Assembly: GCF_000701705.1 (NCBI RefSeq)
Contig: NZ_JNJP01000116.1
Coordinates: 1 to 8,234 of the forward strand
Direction of reading: 5' to 3'
Origin: Bilophila wadsworthia ATCC 49260
Lineage (GTDB): Bacteria > Desulfobacterota > Desulfovibrionia > Desulfovibrionales > Desulfovibrionaceae
DNA length: 8,234 nucleotides
A program made the position numbers and the translations under genes. The notes under the pieces were generated by a model that was not told the DNA's origin, did not search any database, and worked only from the letters and a program-made list of their open reading frames with translations. Shown here piece by piece: positions 1 to 8,157 of this stretch. Each line of letters starts with the position of its first letter. The stretch's first letter is position 1.

Positions 1-53
1 GCTTCCCTCTCCCCTCCCCCACGCCCCCACCTCTCTCCCTCCCAAGACTTTCG
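1..53 (-). repeat. G/C-rich intergenic repeat, copy 0 (reverse orientation, cut by window start)
   Basis: Read on the minus strand this stretch gives AAAGTCTTGGGAGGGAGAGA followed by more G-tracts and ends in GGGAAGC at the window edge. It matches the G-rich arm of the copies at 175-280 and 4935-5018. The hairpin loop and second arm would lie left of the window. A small stem AAGAC/GTCTT (44-48 with 53-57) followed by T5 sits at its inner end. It faces the next copy across about 120 bases. Confidence 0.65.
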
Positions 54-174
54 TCTTTTTGGGACGGGGCGGCGAGGAGGCCATGCCTGAAAGGATAAGC
101 ATCTTCCCGAGAAAAGAAAACAGGCCGCGCAACGGAACTCCCGCCGCACGGCCCGCATGTCCGCCGTATTTTTC

Positions 175-280
175 GAACAGAGATTCAATAAACACAAAAG
201 TCTTTGGAAAGGGAGGGATGGGGTTTGGGGAAGGGAGGGAAAAGCTTTTCTTCAGAAAAGCTTTTCCCTCCCTTCCCCAA
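175..280 (+). repeat. G/C-rich intergenic repeat, copy 1, with 26-bp perfect hairpin
   Basis: The element begins GAACAGAGATTCAATAAA, continues through AAAGTCTTTGG and G-tracts (GGGAGGGATGGGG), then forms a hairpin. Positions 225-250 pair without mismatch with 255-280 around the loop TTCA (251-254). The hairpin edge lies 9 bases past the potC stop codon, so it is the only visible candidate terminator or 3' end stabiliser for the pot operon. On the potC transcript the hairpin is followed by a C-rich, G-poor tract rather than a U-run, so it is not a classical intrinsic terminator. Confidence 0.8.
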
Positions 281-289
281 TGCGTTTCA

Positions 290-1075
290 TCAACCCTGCT
301 TCCTCAAACTTTTTCTGGGCCGCGAGAGGCAGAAGGCCAGCACGACGAGGGCGATGGTCACGCAGAACATGATGGCGGAAAGCGCGTTGATGTCCGGCTT
401 CACGCCGAGCCGCACCATTGAGTAGATGCGCAGGGGCAGCACCTCAAACGTCGGCCCGGCCACAAAAAAGCTGATCAGCACGTCGTCCATCGACAGCGTG
501 AACGCCAAGAGCCACCCCGCGACCACGGCGGGCATGATCACCGGCAGGATCACATAGCGGAACGCCTGCGCCTCGGTAGCCCCGAGATCGCGGGCGGCCT
601 CCACCAGGTGCTCGTCGAATTCGGCCAGGCGCGCCAAAACGGTCAGGGCCACGAAGGGCAGGCCGAGCGTCGTGTGCGCGATGAGCATGGACACGAACCC
701 GAGCGGCAGCTTGACGCTGATGAAAAAGATGAGCAGCGAAATCCCCATGACCATCTCCGGCGAGACGGTCAGGACGTACAGGGAGGCGTGCAGGAGCTGG
801 CGTCCGGGGAATTCCGTGCGCTTGAGGCACAGCGCGGCGAGCACCCCGAGCAGCGTCGCCAGCGAGGCCGCCAGCGCCGCCACGGAAAGCGTGTTCACCA
901 CCGCGTCGATCAGCGCCGCATTGCCGAAAAGCTGGCTGTACCACTTGAGCGTGAACCCTTTCCACGCCGACGTGTACTTGGCGGCGTTGAAGGAATACGC
1001 GATCACCACAAAGATGGGCAGAAACAGGAACGCATACACGATCCAGAGCCACAGTTTGCCGAGTTTCCGCATCAT
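290..1075 (-). CDS. potC: Spermidine/putrescine ABC transporter permease PotC
   Basis: Inner-membrane permease of the polyamine importer, pairing with PotB to form the channel driven by PotA. The 261-residue product has about six hydrophobic membrane segments, the first near the N-terminus (KLWLWIVYAFLFLPIFVVIA). It carries the cytoplasmic coupling loop of binding-protein-dependent permeases, EAARDLGA followed by ILPVIMPAVVAGW at about residues 159-188. It aligns from memory with E. coli PotC along its length, including NSFN-like, SPE/DIVM, LSMDDV and GP-ELPL-IYSMV regions, and has a normal length. The ATG at 1075 overlaps the potB TGA by one base and has GAGG seven bases upstream. A GTG three bases earlier is possible but too close to that site. 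It is the last visible gene of potABC. Specificity for spermidine over putrescine is not proven by sequence. Confidence 0.93.
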   Translation of the reverse strand: MMRKLGKLWLWIVYAFLFLPIFVVIAYSFNAAKYTSAWKGFTLKWYSQLFGNAALIDAVVNTLSVAALAASLATLLGVLAALCLKRTEFPGRQLLHASLYVLTVSPEMVMGISLLIFFISVKLPLGFVSMLIAHTTLGLPFVALTVLARLAEFDEHLVEAARDLGATEAQAFRYVILPVIMPAVVAGWLLAFTLSMDDVLISFFVAGPTFEVLPLRIYSMVRLGVKPDINALSAIMFCVTIALVVLAFCLSRPRKSLRKQG

Positions 1076-1930
1076 CACGCCACCTCGTCCATGCGGTCGC
1101 GCGAGGCGACCTTGCGGTTGGCCATCCGGTACACCGCGATGAGCAGGGCCAGCAGCAGCGTCAGAATGGTGCTCGCCGCCGCGCCGAGCGGCCAGTCGCG
1201 GGCCACCATGAACTGGTTCTTGATGAAGTTGCCGATGAGCATACTTTTGGCCCCGCCGAGGATTTCAGGGATATAGAACGCCCCGAGCGAAGGCAGGAAA
1301 ACGAGCATCGAGCCCGCGATGATGCCGGGCAGGGTCAGCGGGAACGTGACGTGCCAGAACGACTGGAAGCCGCTGGCCCCGAGATCCCGGGCCGCGTCGA
1401 GCAGGCGGCTGTCCAGCTTTTCGATGGATGCGTACAGCGGCAAAACCATGAACGGCAGGAACGTGTACAGGATGCCCATGAACACCGCGAAATCGCCGTA
1501 CATGAAGGACACGGGCTGTTCCGTAACCCCGAGCCACACCAGCAGCGTGCTGATGAGCCCGTTGGCCTTGAGGATCAGGATGAGCGCATAGGTACGGATA
1601 AGCGAGTTCGTCCAGAACGGGATGATGACCAGCAGGAGCAGCCACGGCTTCATCTTGGCGCTGGCCCGGGCGATCCGGTAGGCGAACGGATAGCCCACCA
1701 GCAGGCACGCCAGCGTGCTCATGAAGGCCAGCCACAGGGATTCCCACAGGATTTTCAGGAACGTGGGATCGAGCAGGCGCAGGTAGTTGTCCAGCGTGAA
1801 CTGCGGCAATACGAAATCCTGCTCGCCGCGCGTCAGCACCGTCACCACCAGAAGGCCGATATTCGGCAGCAAAGCGAACAACAGCAGCCACAAAGCCGTG
1901 ACGCCGATGGAAAAGCGGTTGAAAAAGGCC

Positions 1931-1944
<14 letters not shown>
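1075..1944 (-). CDS. potB: Spermidine/putrescine ABC transporter permease PotB
   Basis: Second permease subunit of the polyamine importer. The 289-residue protein has six predicted membrane segments. Stretches strongly reminiscent of E. coli PotB include TLDNYLRLLDP (50-60), GYPFA (84-88), PFWTNSLIR (109-117), LPLYASIEKLD (168-178) and the coupling loop DAARDLGAS with FPLTLPGIIAG (183-211). The ATG at 1944 lies inside the end of potA (14-base overlap in another frame), which suggests translational coupling. The frame is open up to a TTG at 1971, but that longer version would add an atypical MTVGKWCCR extension, so the ATG is preferred. No strong ribosome site is visible, consistent with coupling. 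The stop overlaps the potC start. Confidence 0.93.
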
Positions 1945-3037
<1,093 letters not shown>

Positions 3038-3270
3038 TCTTCCCGACTGCCTCCGTATCCTTGTATGGAAGGGCGCGCGTCCCCGAACGGGATCGCCACA
3101 TATCGGCCATTCACGGCTCCGCTCGTCCTTCAGTGCAGATTCTTGCGAAAAAGCCTTCAGCGGCTTGTCCGGGCGGCCCGTCAGGACTCCCGAAGGCTGT
3201 CTCAGGACCTTCTCTTTCACGCATCCTCTACATGAGGCGGGTCAAAGGGTCAAGAAAAGCCCCATCCATG
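3038..3270 (-). other. Long untranslated leader of the pot operon (candidate)
   Basis: About 230 bases separate the best promoter candidate from the potA start. No conserved riboswitch class is recognised. Visible on the minus strand are a weak hairpin AAGCC/GGCTT followed by T's (about 3150-3166) and a 7-base direct repeat, TCAGGAC on the plus strand at 3181-3187 and 3202-3208, spaced 21 bases. The potA frame is open through it from a GTG at 3220 that has GAGGA just upstream, so a leader peptide or an N-terminal extension cannot be excluded. Confidence 0.35.
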
Positions 3271-3298
3271 ATTTTACAGCTAACCTTTTGTTTCTAAA
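3271..3298 (-). promoter_or_regulatory. Candidate sigma70 promoter for potABC
   Basis: On the minus strand TTTAGA (4 of 6 to the -35 consensus) is followed after 16 bases by TAAAAT (5 of 6 to the -10). It lies in the AT-rich part of the gap between potA and tRNA-Pro. Other -35-like boxes nearby (TGGACA, TTGACC) lack a good -10 at proper spacing. Confidence 0.35.
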
Positions 3299-3350
3299 GA
3301 TTTTGTCCAAACAGGCCCTTTCCTTTTTTCCACAGGTGCCAAAAAAACGC

Positions 3351-3379
3351 TTGTCTTTCATTTTGGTTCGGGCTAAGAA
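3351..3379 (+). promoter_or_regulatory. Candidate promoter of tRNA-Pro
   Basis: TTGTCT (3351-3356) and TAAGAA (3374-3379) are separated by exactly 17 bases. A GC-containing discriminator and a start near 3386 would give a leader of about five bases before the mature tRNA. The -10 is weak (3 of 6), so the call rests mainly on spacing and position. Confidence 0.4.
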
Positions 3380-3390
3380 GGGCTTCTTCA

Positions 3391-3467
3391 CGGGATGTGG
3401 CTCAGTCTGGTAGAGCGCTGCGTTCGGGACGCAGAGACCGCGCGTTCAAATCGCGCCATCCCGACCA
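3391..3467 (+). tRNA. tRNA-Pro, anticodon CGG
   Basis: A complete 77-base cloverleaf. The acceptor stem CGGGATG pairs with CATCCCG over all seven positions, with discriminator A and an encoded CCA. The anticodon stem CTGCG/CGCAG encloses loop TTCGGGA, giving anticodon CGG, which reads the proline codon CCG. The T-arm GCGCG/CGCGC with loop TTCAAAT is fully paired. It reads CCG, a codon used often in the neighbouring GC-rich genes. It has its own terminator directly downstream and appears to be a single-gene unit. Confidence 0.97.
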
Positions 3468-3477
3468 CTTGGGTCTT

Positions 3478-3507
3478 AAGGGTTTGCTTCACGGCAAACC
3501 CTTTTTT
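3478..3507 (+). terminator. Intrinsic terminator of tRNA-Pro
   Basis: AAGGGTTTGC (3478-3487) pairs perfectly with GCAAACCCTT (3494-3503) around loop TTCACG. The last two paired T's continue into a six-T run (3502-3507). It starts 10 bases after the tRNA CCA end. Confidence 0.92.
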
Positions 3508-3526
3508 CATGCCCAATGCACGGCGC

Positions 3527-3558
3527 AAAAAAAGGAATCCTTCCGTATGAAGAATTCC
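3527..3558 (-). terminator. Intrinsic terminator of the cupin gene
   Basis: On the minus strand GGAATTCTTC pairs with GAAGGATTCC (one T-G wobble) around a five-base loop, followed directly by seven T's (plus-strand A-run 3527-3533). It lies about 40 bases past the cupin stop codon and closes a single-gene transcription unit. Confidence 0.9.
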
Positions 3559-3597
3559 CTCTTCGGCGCGGGGAAAACCCACCGCACGCCTGCGTCC

Positions 3598-3966
3598 TCA
3601 GATTGCGTCGGCAACCACCGACTGCGGGGTCAGCAGATCCGCATGTATGGCCAGCCAGATGCACGGGGAACTGGTGTAAACCACCCGGTGCTTCCTGCGC
3701 TTCGGCAGAAACAGCGAATCCCCTTTCTTCAGCCCCACTTCCTCGCCATCCATGTAGTGCAGGCGGGCTTCGCCCTCAAGCACCACAACCCACTCGTCCA
3801 GATCCTGATCGTACCATTCCCCTTCGGGAGTGACCTGCCCGTTGGATACGATGCGCTCCACGCGGATGCTCCCCGCACCCGCCGCAAGCGTATCGAAAAG
3901 TTCCGGCTCTTCAAGAGAGGGGTACGCGTCTTTATCTACAAAAAGGATGTTACGTTTTCCGTTCAT
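3598..3966 (-). CDS. Small single-domain cupin protein
   Basis: A 122-residue cytoplasmic protein (no signal peptide or membrane segment) with a single cupin beta-barrel. The first cupin motif region is EGEWYDQDLDEWVVVLEGEA (48-67). The second is GDSLFLPKRRKHRVVYTS (82-99), followed by WLAIHADL (104-111). The usual His-X-His of motif 1 is absent; acidic residues and Trp51/Trp59 occupy that stretch, and only His93 and His108 remain in the second half. I recall a family of small cupins with this EWYDQD-DEWVVVLEG pattern, function unknown; metal-dependent catalysis is therefore uncertain. The ATG has a perfect GGAGGT six bases upstream. The gene stands alone, with its own promoter and terminator, divergent from the exported-protein gene. 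Confidence 0.88.
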   Translation of the reverse strand: MNGKRNILFVDKDAYPSLEEPELFDTLAAGAGSIRVERIVSNGQVTPEGEWYDQDLDEWVVVLEGEARLHYMDGEEVGLKKGDSLFLPKRRKHRVVYTSSPCIWLAIHADLLTPQSVVADAI

Positions 3967-3985
3967 AGTTATACCTCCATCCTCA

Positions 3986-4014
3986 ACTATAGGCTCCGCT
4001 GTACTTTCTGTCCA
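3986..4014 (-). promoter_or_regulatory. Strong sigma70-like promoter of the cupin gene
   Basis: On the minus strand TGGACA (5 of 6 to -35), a 17-base spacer and TATAGT (5 of 6 to -10) precede the gene. Transcription would begin near 3979, directly before the GGAGGT ribosome site, giving an unusually short leader of about 14 bases. Confidence 0.65.
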
Positions 4015-4105
4015 TGCCGCTATTTATCATTTTCAATCCTCCGCCGGCGGGTATACGCCTTGAAAAAAGAATGCGGCCCCAATCTCTACGGATGGAGGAG
4101 AAAAC

Positions 4106-4678
4106 ATGCGATTCGGTTATACGCTGCTCTTGGCGGGAGCCCTCTCCCTCGGTATCGGCATCCAAGCTCAAGCCGACGATTTTATTCCCCAGAAAGCGGG
4201 AAATGTCACCATCAGCCTCCCTTCCGGCTGGGAAGTCCTCCCCAAGGGAGTCCTGAAACAGTTCTCCCAAGAGAATGGCCCTGAAATCCTGCTTCTGGCA
4301 CAAGGCCCTGCGGACGACTTCCTCAAACTGAGCATCATCAGAAATCCCGATCCCGGCACGCAAGAGGCATTTCTCAAACAAGATGCCGCACAAACGGAAA
4401 AACGCTGCAAGAAGCTCATCGGCGAACTGGAAAGCCAGCTTGGCACAGGCAAAGCTGAAGCCACATGCGGCAAGGTCGAGAACAACGGCGTCGCCGCCCT
4501 CGCTACCCAAATGACCATCCCCGCTCAGGATAACCGCCCGGAACTCATCAACATGACGTGGACCTACCCCAATGGGGACAAGGGAGTGATCGCAAACGCC
4601 ATGTTCCTGAAGAAGGACGCCGGGAAGTACGAGGCCGACGTCAAGAAGGCCCTCCAGTCCGTCAAGTTCGACAAGTAA
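4106..4678 (+). CDS. Exported (periplasmic) protein of unknown function
   Basis: A 190-residue protein with a probable Sec signal peptide: a short positive N-terminus, a hydrophobic core (YTLLLAGALSLGIGI) and a cleavage site AQA/DD after residue 23. The mature part is about 167 residues, soluble-looking, with an N-terminal segment NVTISLPSGWEVLPKG (33-48), a charged helical middle (about 86-112), two cysteines (101 and 121) that could form a disulfide, and a C-terminal segment DAGKYEADVKKALQSVKF. The opening 'natural-looking strand, then GWE' pattern recalls DcrB/PsbP-like domains, but this is only an impression and no function is assigned. The ribosome site GGAGG lies seven bases after its last G from the ATG. 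It is transcribed alone, divergent from the cupin gene, and ends at the terminator at 4768. Confidence 0.88.
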   Translation: MRFGYTLLLAGALSLGIGIQAQADDFIPQKAGNVTISLPSGWEVLPKGVLKQFSQENGPEILLLAQGPADDFLKLSIIRNPDPGTQEAFLKQDAAQTEKRCKKLIGELESQLGTGKAEATCGKVENNGVAALATQMTIPAQDNRPELINMTWTYPNGDKGVIANAMFLKKDAGKYEADVKKALQSVKFDK

Positions 4679-4767
4679 AGGGCATTACGGCAACCCCTGC
4701 CGGACTTTGGGGATTCCGGCGCGGCCTTTTCGCCAGCAGAGGCCACACCCCGGACTCTTTAGGAATA

Positions 4768-4819
4768 AAAAACGCTTCACTATCCGGTTCACACGGACAC
4801 TGAAGCGTTTTTCTTTTTC
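4768..4819 (+). terminator. Strong, probably bidirectional intrinsic terminator
   Basis: AAAAACGCTTCA (4768-4779) pairs with TGAAGCGTTTTT (4801-4812). A smaller inner stem TCCG/CGGA (4783-4786 with 4794-4797) folds within the 21-base loop. T-rich sequence follows on the plus strand (TTTTTCTTTTT), and the A-run at 4767-4772 gives a T-run on the minus strand. It ends the exported-protein gene and can catch read-through from asnS. From here to 4934 no gene is seen. Confidence 0.9.
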
Positions 4820-4934
4820 CGGAACACATGGCCGTGCCCATTTTCACGCCACGGCATACATCCTTTTCCCACAAAACAGAGAAATCCCCATCCTCCGCCG
4901 GAACGAACTCCCTCCACGCCGCCTCCCCACCAGC

Positions 4935-5018
4935 CAAAAGTCTTGGGAGGGAGAGAGGAGGGGTTTGGGGAGGGGAGAGGGAACCTTTCCTCAGAAAGGT
5001 TCCCTCTCCCCTCCCCAA
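4935..5018 (+). repeat. G/C-rich intergenic repeat, copy 2, with 25-bp perfect hairpin
   Basis: It begins CAAAAGTCTTGGGAGGGAG, runs through G-tracts, then 4965-4989 pair without mismatch with 4994-5018 around loop CTCA (4990-4993). The upstream GAACAG-GATTC portion seen in copies 1 and 3 is missing. The hairpin edge is 20 bases past the asnS stop codon, in the same relative orientation as copy 1 has to potC. Confidence 0.85.
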
Positions 5019-5038
5019 TATCATCCCATCATCTCCGC

Positions 5039-6421
<1,383 letters not shown>

Positions 6422-6442
6422 AGAGCCTCCTCAGATTATATG

Positions 6443-7087
6443 TTATTTCTTGATTTTTGCCCGTATGAACTCGATAACCACCGGCAGGACCGAAACGATG
6501 ATGATGCCGTAAATGACGACACTGAAATTGTTCTTTACGATCGGGATGTTGCCAAGGAAATACCCGGCGGAAACCAGCCCCACCACCCAGAGGATGGCCC
6601 CGGTGATGTTGAAAGACAGGAACTTGACCGGGGACATGAGCGCAATCCCAGCTACAAACGGCGCAAAGGTACGCACGATGGGAATGAACCGGGCCAAGAT
6701 AATGGCCTTACCGCCATGCCGTTCGTAAAACGCATGGGCCTTGAGCAAGTGCTCTTTGTTCAGAAACCGTGTCTCCCGGCTGAATATGCTCGGCCCCACG
6801 TGCCGCCCGATCTCATAGTTTACGGCATCCCCCAAAATCGCCGCCCCCAACAGGACAAGCATACACACCGGGTAACTGAGATGCCCGGCTCCGGCCACGG
6901 TCCCCGCCGCAAACAGCAGCGAGTCGCCCGGCAGGAAAGGCGTCACTACCAGACCGGTTTCACAGAACACGACGATAAACAGAAAAAGATACAGCAGCGC
7001 CCCATATTCCGCGACAAGTGCGAAAAGGTGCTGATCGATATGCAGAACAAACGAAATCGCCTGTTCAAAAAAAGAAAGCTCCGTCAT
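6443..7087 (-). CDS. dedA: DedA family inner-membrane protein
   Basis: A 214-residue polytopic membrane protein of the DedA/VTT (SNARE-associated) family, members of which are linked to membrane homeostasis and undecaprenyl-phosphate or lipid flipping. Family hallmarks are FCETGLVVTPFLPGDSLLFAAG (41-62, acidic residue then GDS), GDAVNYEIGRHVG (86-98), FYERHGGKAIILARFIPIVRT (120-140, conserved arginines 133 and 139) and FAPFVAG (141-147). These match E. coli DedA closely in my recollection. Hydrophobic segments lie at about 29-60, 75-90, 127-150, 160-180 and 189-208. The ATG at 7087 (MTELSFF) with AGGA seven bases upstream is chosen; the frame is open to 7171, but that would add an unlikely 28 residues. 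It is the first gene of the dedA-asnS pair. Confidence 0.92.
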   Translation of the reverse strand: MTELSFFEQAISFVLHIDQHLFALVAEYGALLYLFLFIVVFCETGLVVTPFLPGDSLLFAAGTVAGAGHLSYPVCMLVLLGAAILGDAVNYEIGRHVGPSIFSRETRFLNKEHLLKAHAFYERHGGKAIILARFIPIVRTFAPFVAGIALMSPVKFLSFNITGAILWVVGLVSAGYFLGNIPIVKNNFSVVIYGIIIVSVLPVVIEFIRAKIKK

Positions 7088-7302
7088 GAAAAAGTCCTGA
7101 TCACGCAAATACAGGTTTGAAACGGTTTGGAAAACAGCGCACAGGATACGGACAGACCTGTGGAGAATCAAGCCCTGATCGCCCCTTCAAACGTCCGTAA
7201 TCCATTTGTCACAATCTCCCTTTACGGCCCGTCTGCGCACCTGACGCCGTAGGTGCCGCAAGCCGTCCCCAAAACCTTTTATTCCTCCAAAAGGAAAATG
7301 GC

Positions 7303-7331
7303 TTGACTTTAAACCGGGGACAAGCTATTGA
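7303..7331 (+). promoter_or_regulatory. Promoter of tRNA-Thr
   Basis: TTGACT (5 of 6 to -35, 7303-7308), a 17-base spacer and TATTGA at 7326-7331 lie about 30 bases before the mature tRNA. The excellent -35 and exact spacing support it; the -10 is imperfect. The rest of the gap to dedA (7088-7302) holds no gene; a short inverted repeat GCACCT/AGGTGC lies at 7237-7256. Confidence 0.6.
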
Positions 7332-7360
7332 TTCCCCCTGTATTGGCCATCGGTCAATGC

Positions 7361-7436
<76 letters not shown>

Positions 7437-7444
7437 GAGAAATC

Positions 7445-7477
7445 AAGGGGTTACATCAAAAGATGTAACCCCTTTCT
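7445..7477 (+). terminator. Intrinsic terminator of tRNA-Thr
   Basis: AAGGGGTTACATC (7445-7457) pairs perfectly over 13 bases with GATGTAACCCCTT (7462-7474) around an AAAA loop, followed by a short T/C-rich tail (TTTCTCGT). The stem is strong but the T-run is short. Confidence 0.8.
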
Positions 7478-7481
7478 CGTG

Positions 7482-7503
7482 ACTGTCCGCAAAACTGTCC
7501 GCA
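7482..7503 (+). repeat. Tandem pair of 10-base repeats ACTGTCCGCA (12-base period)
   Basis: ACTGTCCGCA occurs at 7482-7491 and again at 7494-7503, directly after the tRNA-Thr terminator. Short direct repeats next to a tRNA 3' end are the kind of site bound by tyrosine integrases, but no integrase gene is in view. Confidence 0.6.
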
Positions 7504-7903
7504 CGGCCTTTTTGCGGCTAGGAAATTTTGCTCCCCTTTTGGAAAAATACAGCAACATACGGACACACAAGGCTTTCCCTCGTTGCCGGTTTTTCTTCTT
7601 CCCTTCGTTGCTCCCGCAATACGCTACAATCCTCGGCATGTTCAGCCAGCGCCCCTTCTAAAAAATAAAGGCCAGCAACAAGAAAGAAGGGCCGGATTGC
7701 CCCCCTTCTGAGATGGCATAAAGCACACCCCCAAAAGGCCGCAGGTTTGGTGTGGGTGAGTGCATTCTTTCCCGGCGCTGGCCTTCGGGCGAAAAGAAAG
7801 GGCATGGTATCGTCCCATGCCCTTCATCCCCTCCGGAGGCGTTACGCTGCCTGTTCTTCCGTCAGTCATATAGTCGAGTGCTTAACGAAAGAGCAGGCCG
7901 CGT
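7504..7903. other. Gene-poor stretch with hairpins, possible remnant of an integrated element
   Basis: No convincing gene is seen. Several reading frames are open on the minus strand (7518-7805 and 7642-7869), but they overlap one another, lack ribosome sites and resemble no family known to me. The stretch holds the mutually exclusive inverted repeats CCCTTCT (7653-7659 and 7703-7709) with AGAAGGG (7685-7691), and a minus-strand terminator-like hairpin at 7791-7824. Base composition at about 7500-7670 is more AT- and T-rich than in the neighbouring genes. Confidence 0.4.
7791..7824 (-). terminator. Terminator-like hairpin with no matching gene
   Basis: On the minus strand AAGGGCATGG pairs with CCATGCCCTT across ten positions (7815-7824 with 7798-7807), loop of seven, followed by TTTCTTTTC. 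It would end a minus-strand transcript arriving from the right, yet no intact minus-strand gene lies there within the window. Confidence 0.6.
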
Positions 7904-8032
7904 ATGCCCTACGCCATCACGACGCCCGAACACGGGACGGCCTTCGACATCGCCGGAAAGGGCATCGCCAAGACCAAGGCGACGGAGGAAGCCATCCGCA
8001 TCGCCGCTCAGATGGCCGCATCCAGAGCATGA
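7904..8032 (+). CDS. Small hypothetical protein, 42 residues
   Basis: I do not recognise this protein. It begins MPYAITTPEHGTAFDIAGKG and ends in an alanine-rich amphipathic-looking helix (KATEEAIRIAAQMAASRA). No signal peptide, membrane segment or cysteine is present. Coding potential is supported by third codon positions: 35 of 42 codons end in G or C, as in neighbouring genes. ATG at 7904 is the only start after an in-frame TAA at 7883. The ribosome site is weak (AAAGAG or AGG within 7888-7897). It is followed by a small hairpin (TCCGGC/GCCGGA, 8041-8057) and then a strong terminator at 8088, so it could be a single-gene unit. Short orphan genes of this size near tRNA genes are often from phages or other integrated elements; that origin is an inference. 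Confidence 0.5.
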   Translation: MPYAITTPEHGTAFDIAGKGIAKTKATEEAIRIAAQMAASRA

Positions 8033-8087
8033 ACCTCTGATCCGGCATCAAGCCGGACATCCATAATGCCGCTTCCTCATCCCCAAT

Positions 8088-8131
8088 AAACAAGGAACTC
8101 ACAGCCTGACAGCTTGTGAGTTCCTTGTTTT
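8088..8131 (+). terminator. Strong intrinsic terminator
   Basis: AAACAAGGAACTCACA (8088-8103) pairs over 16 bases with TGTGAGTTCCTTGTTT (8115-8130) around an 11-base loop, ending in a four-T run. It would end the 42-residue gene. On the minus strand the tail is TTGTTTATT, so weak function in that direction is possible. Confidence 0.85.
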
Positions 8132-8157
8132 CAATCTGGGGGATCAGAAAAAATGAC

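Noticed and set aside
3388..3582. A 64-residue minus-strand frame ending MARFERAVSASRTQ-STRLSHIP
   Set aside because: It is the reverse translation of the tRNA-Pro gene, a well-known false protein. The minus-strand frame over tRNA-Thr (7209-7418) is rejected for the same reason.
6435..6440. Perfect TATAAT on the minus strand between dedA and asnS
   Set aside because: No -35 box lies at proper spacing, and a start about seven bases downstream would fall inside the asnS ribosome site, so it is probably chance AT-rich sequence.
7642..7869. Minus-strand frames of 75 and 95 codons (7642-7869, 7518-7805)
   Set aside because: They overlap in different frames, run through hairpins and a terminator, have no ribosome site and show no recognisable domain. 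Kept only as part of the gene-poor region.
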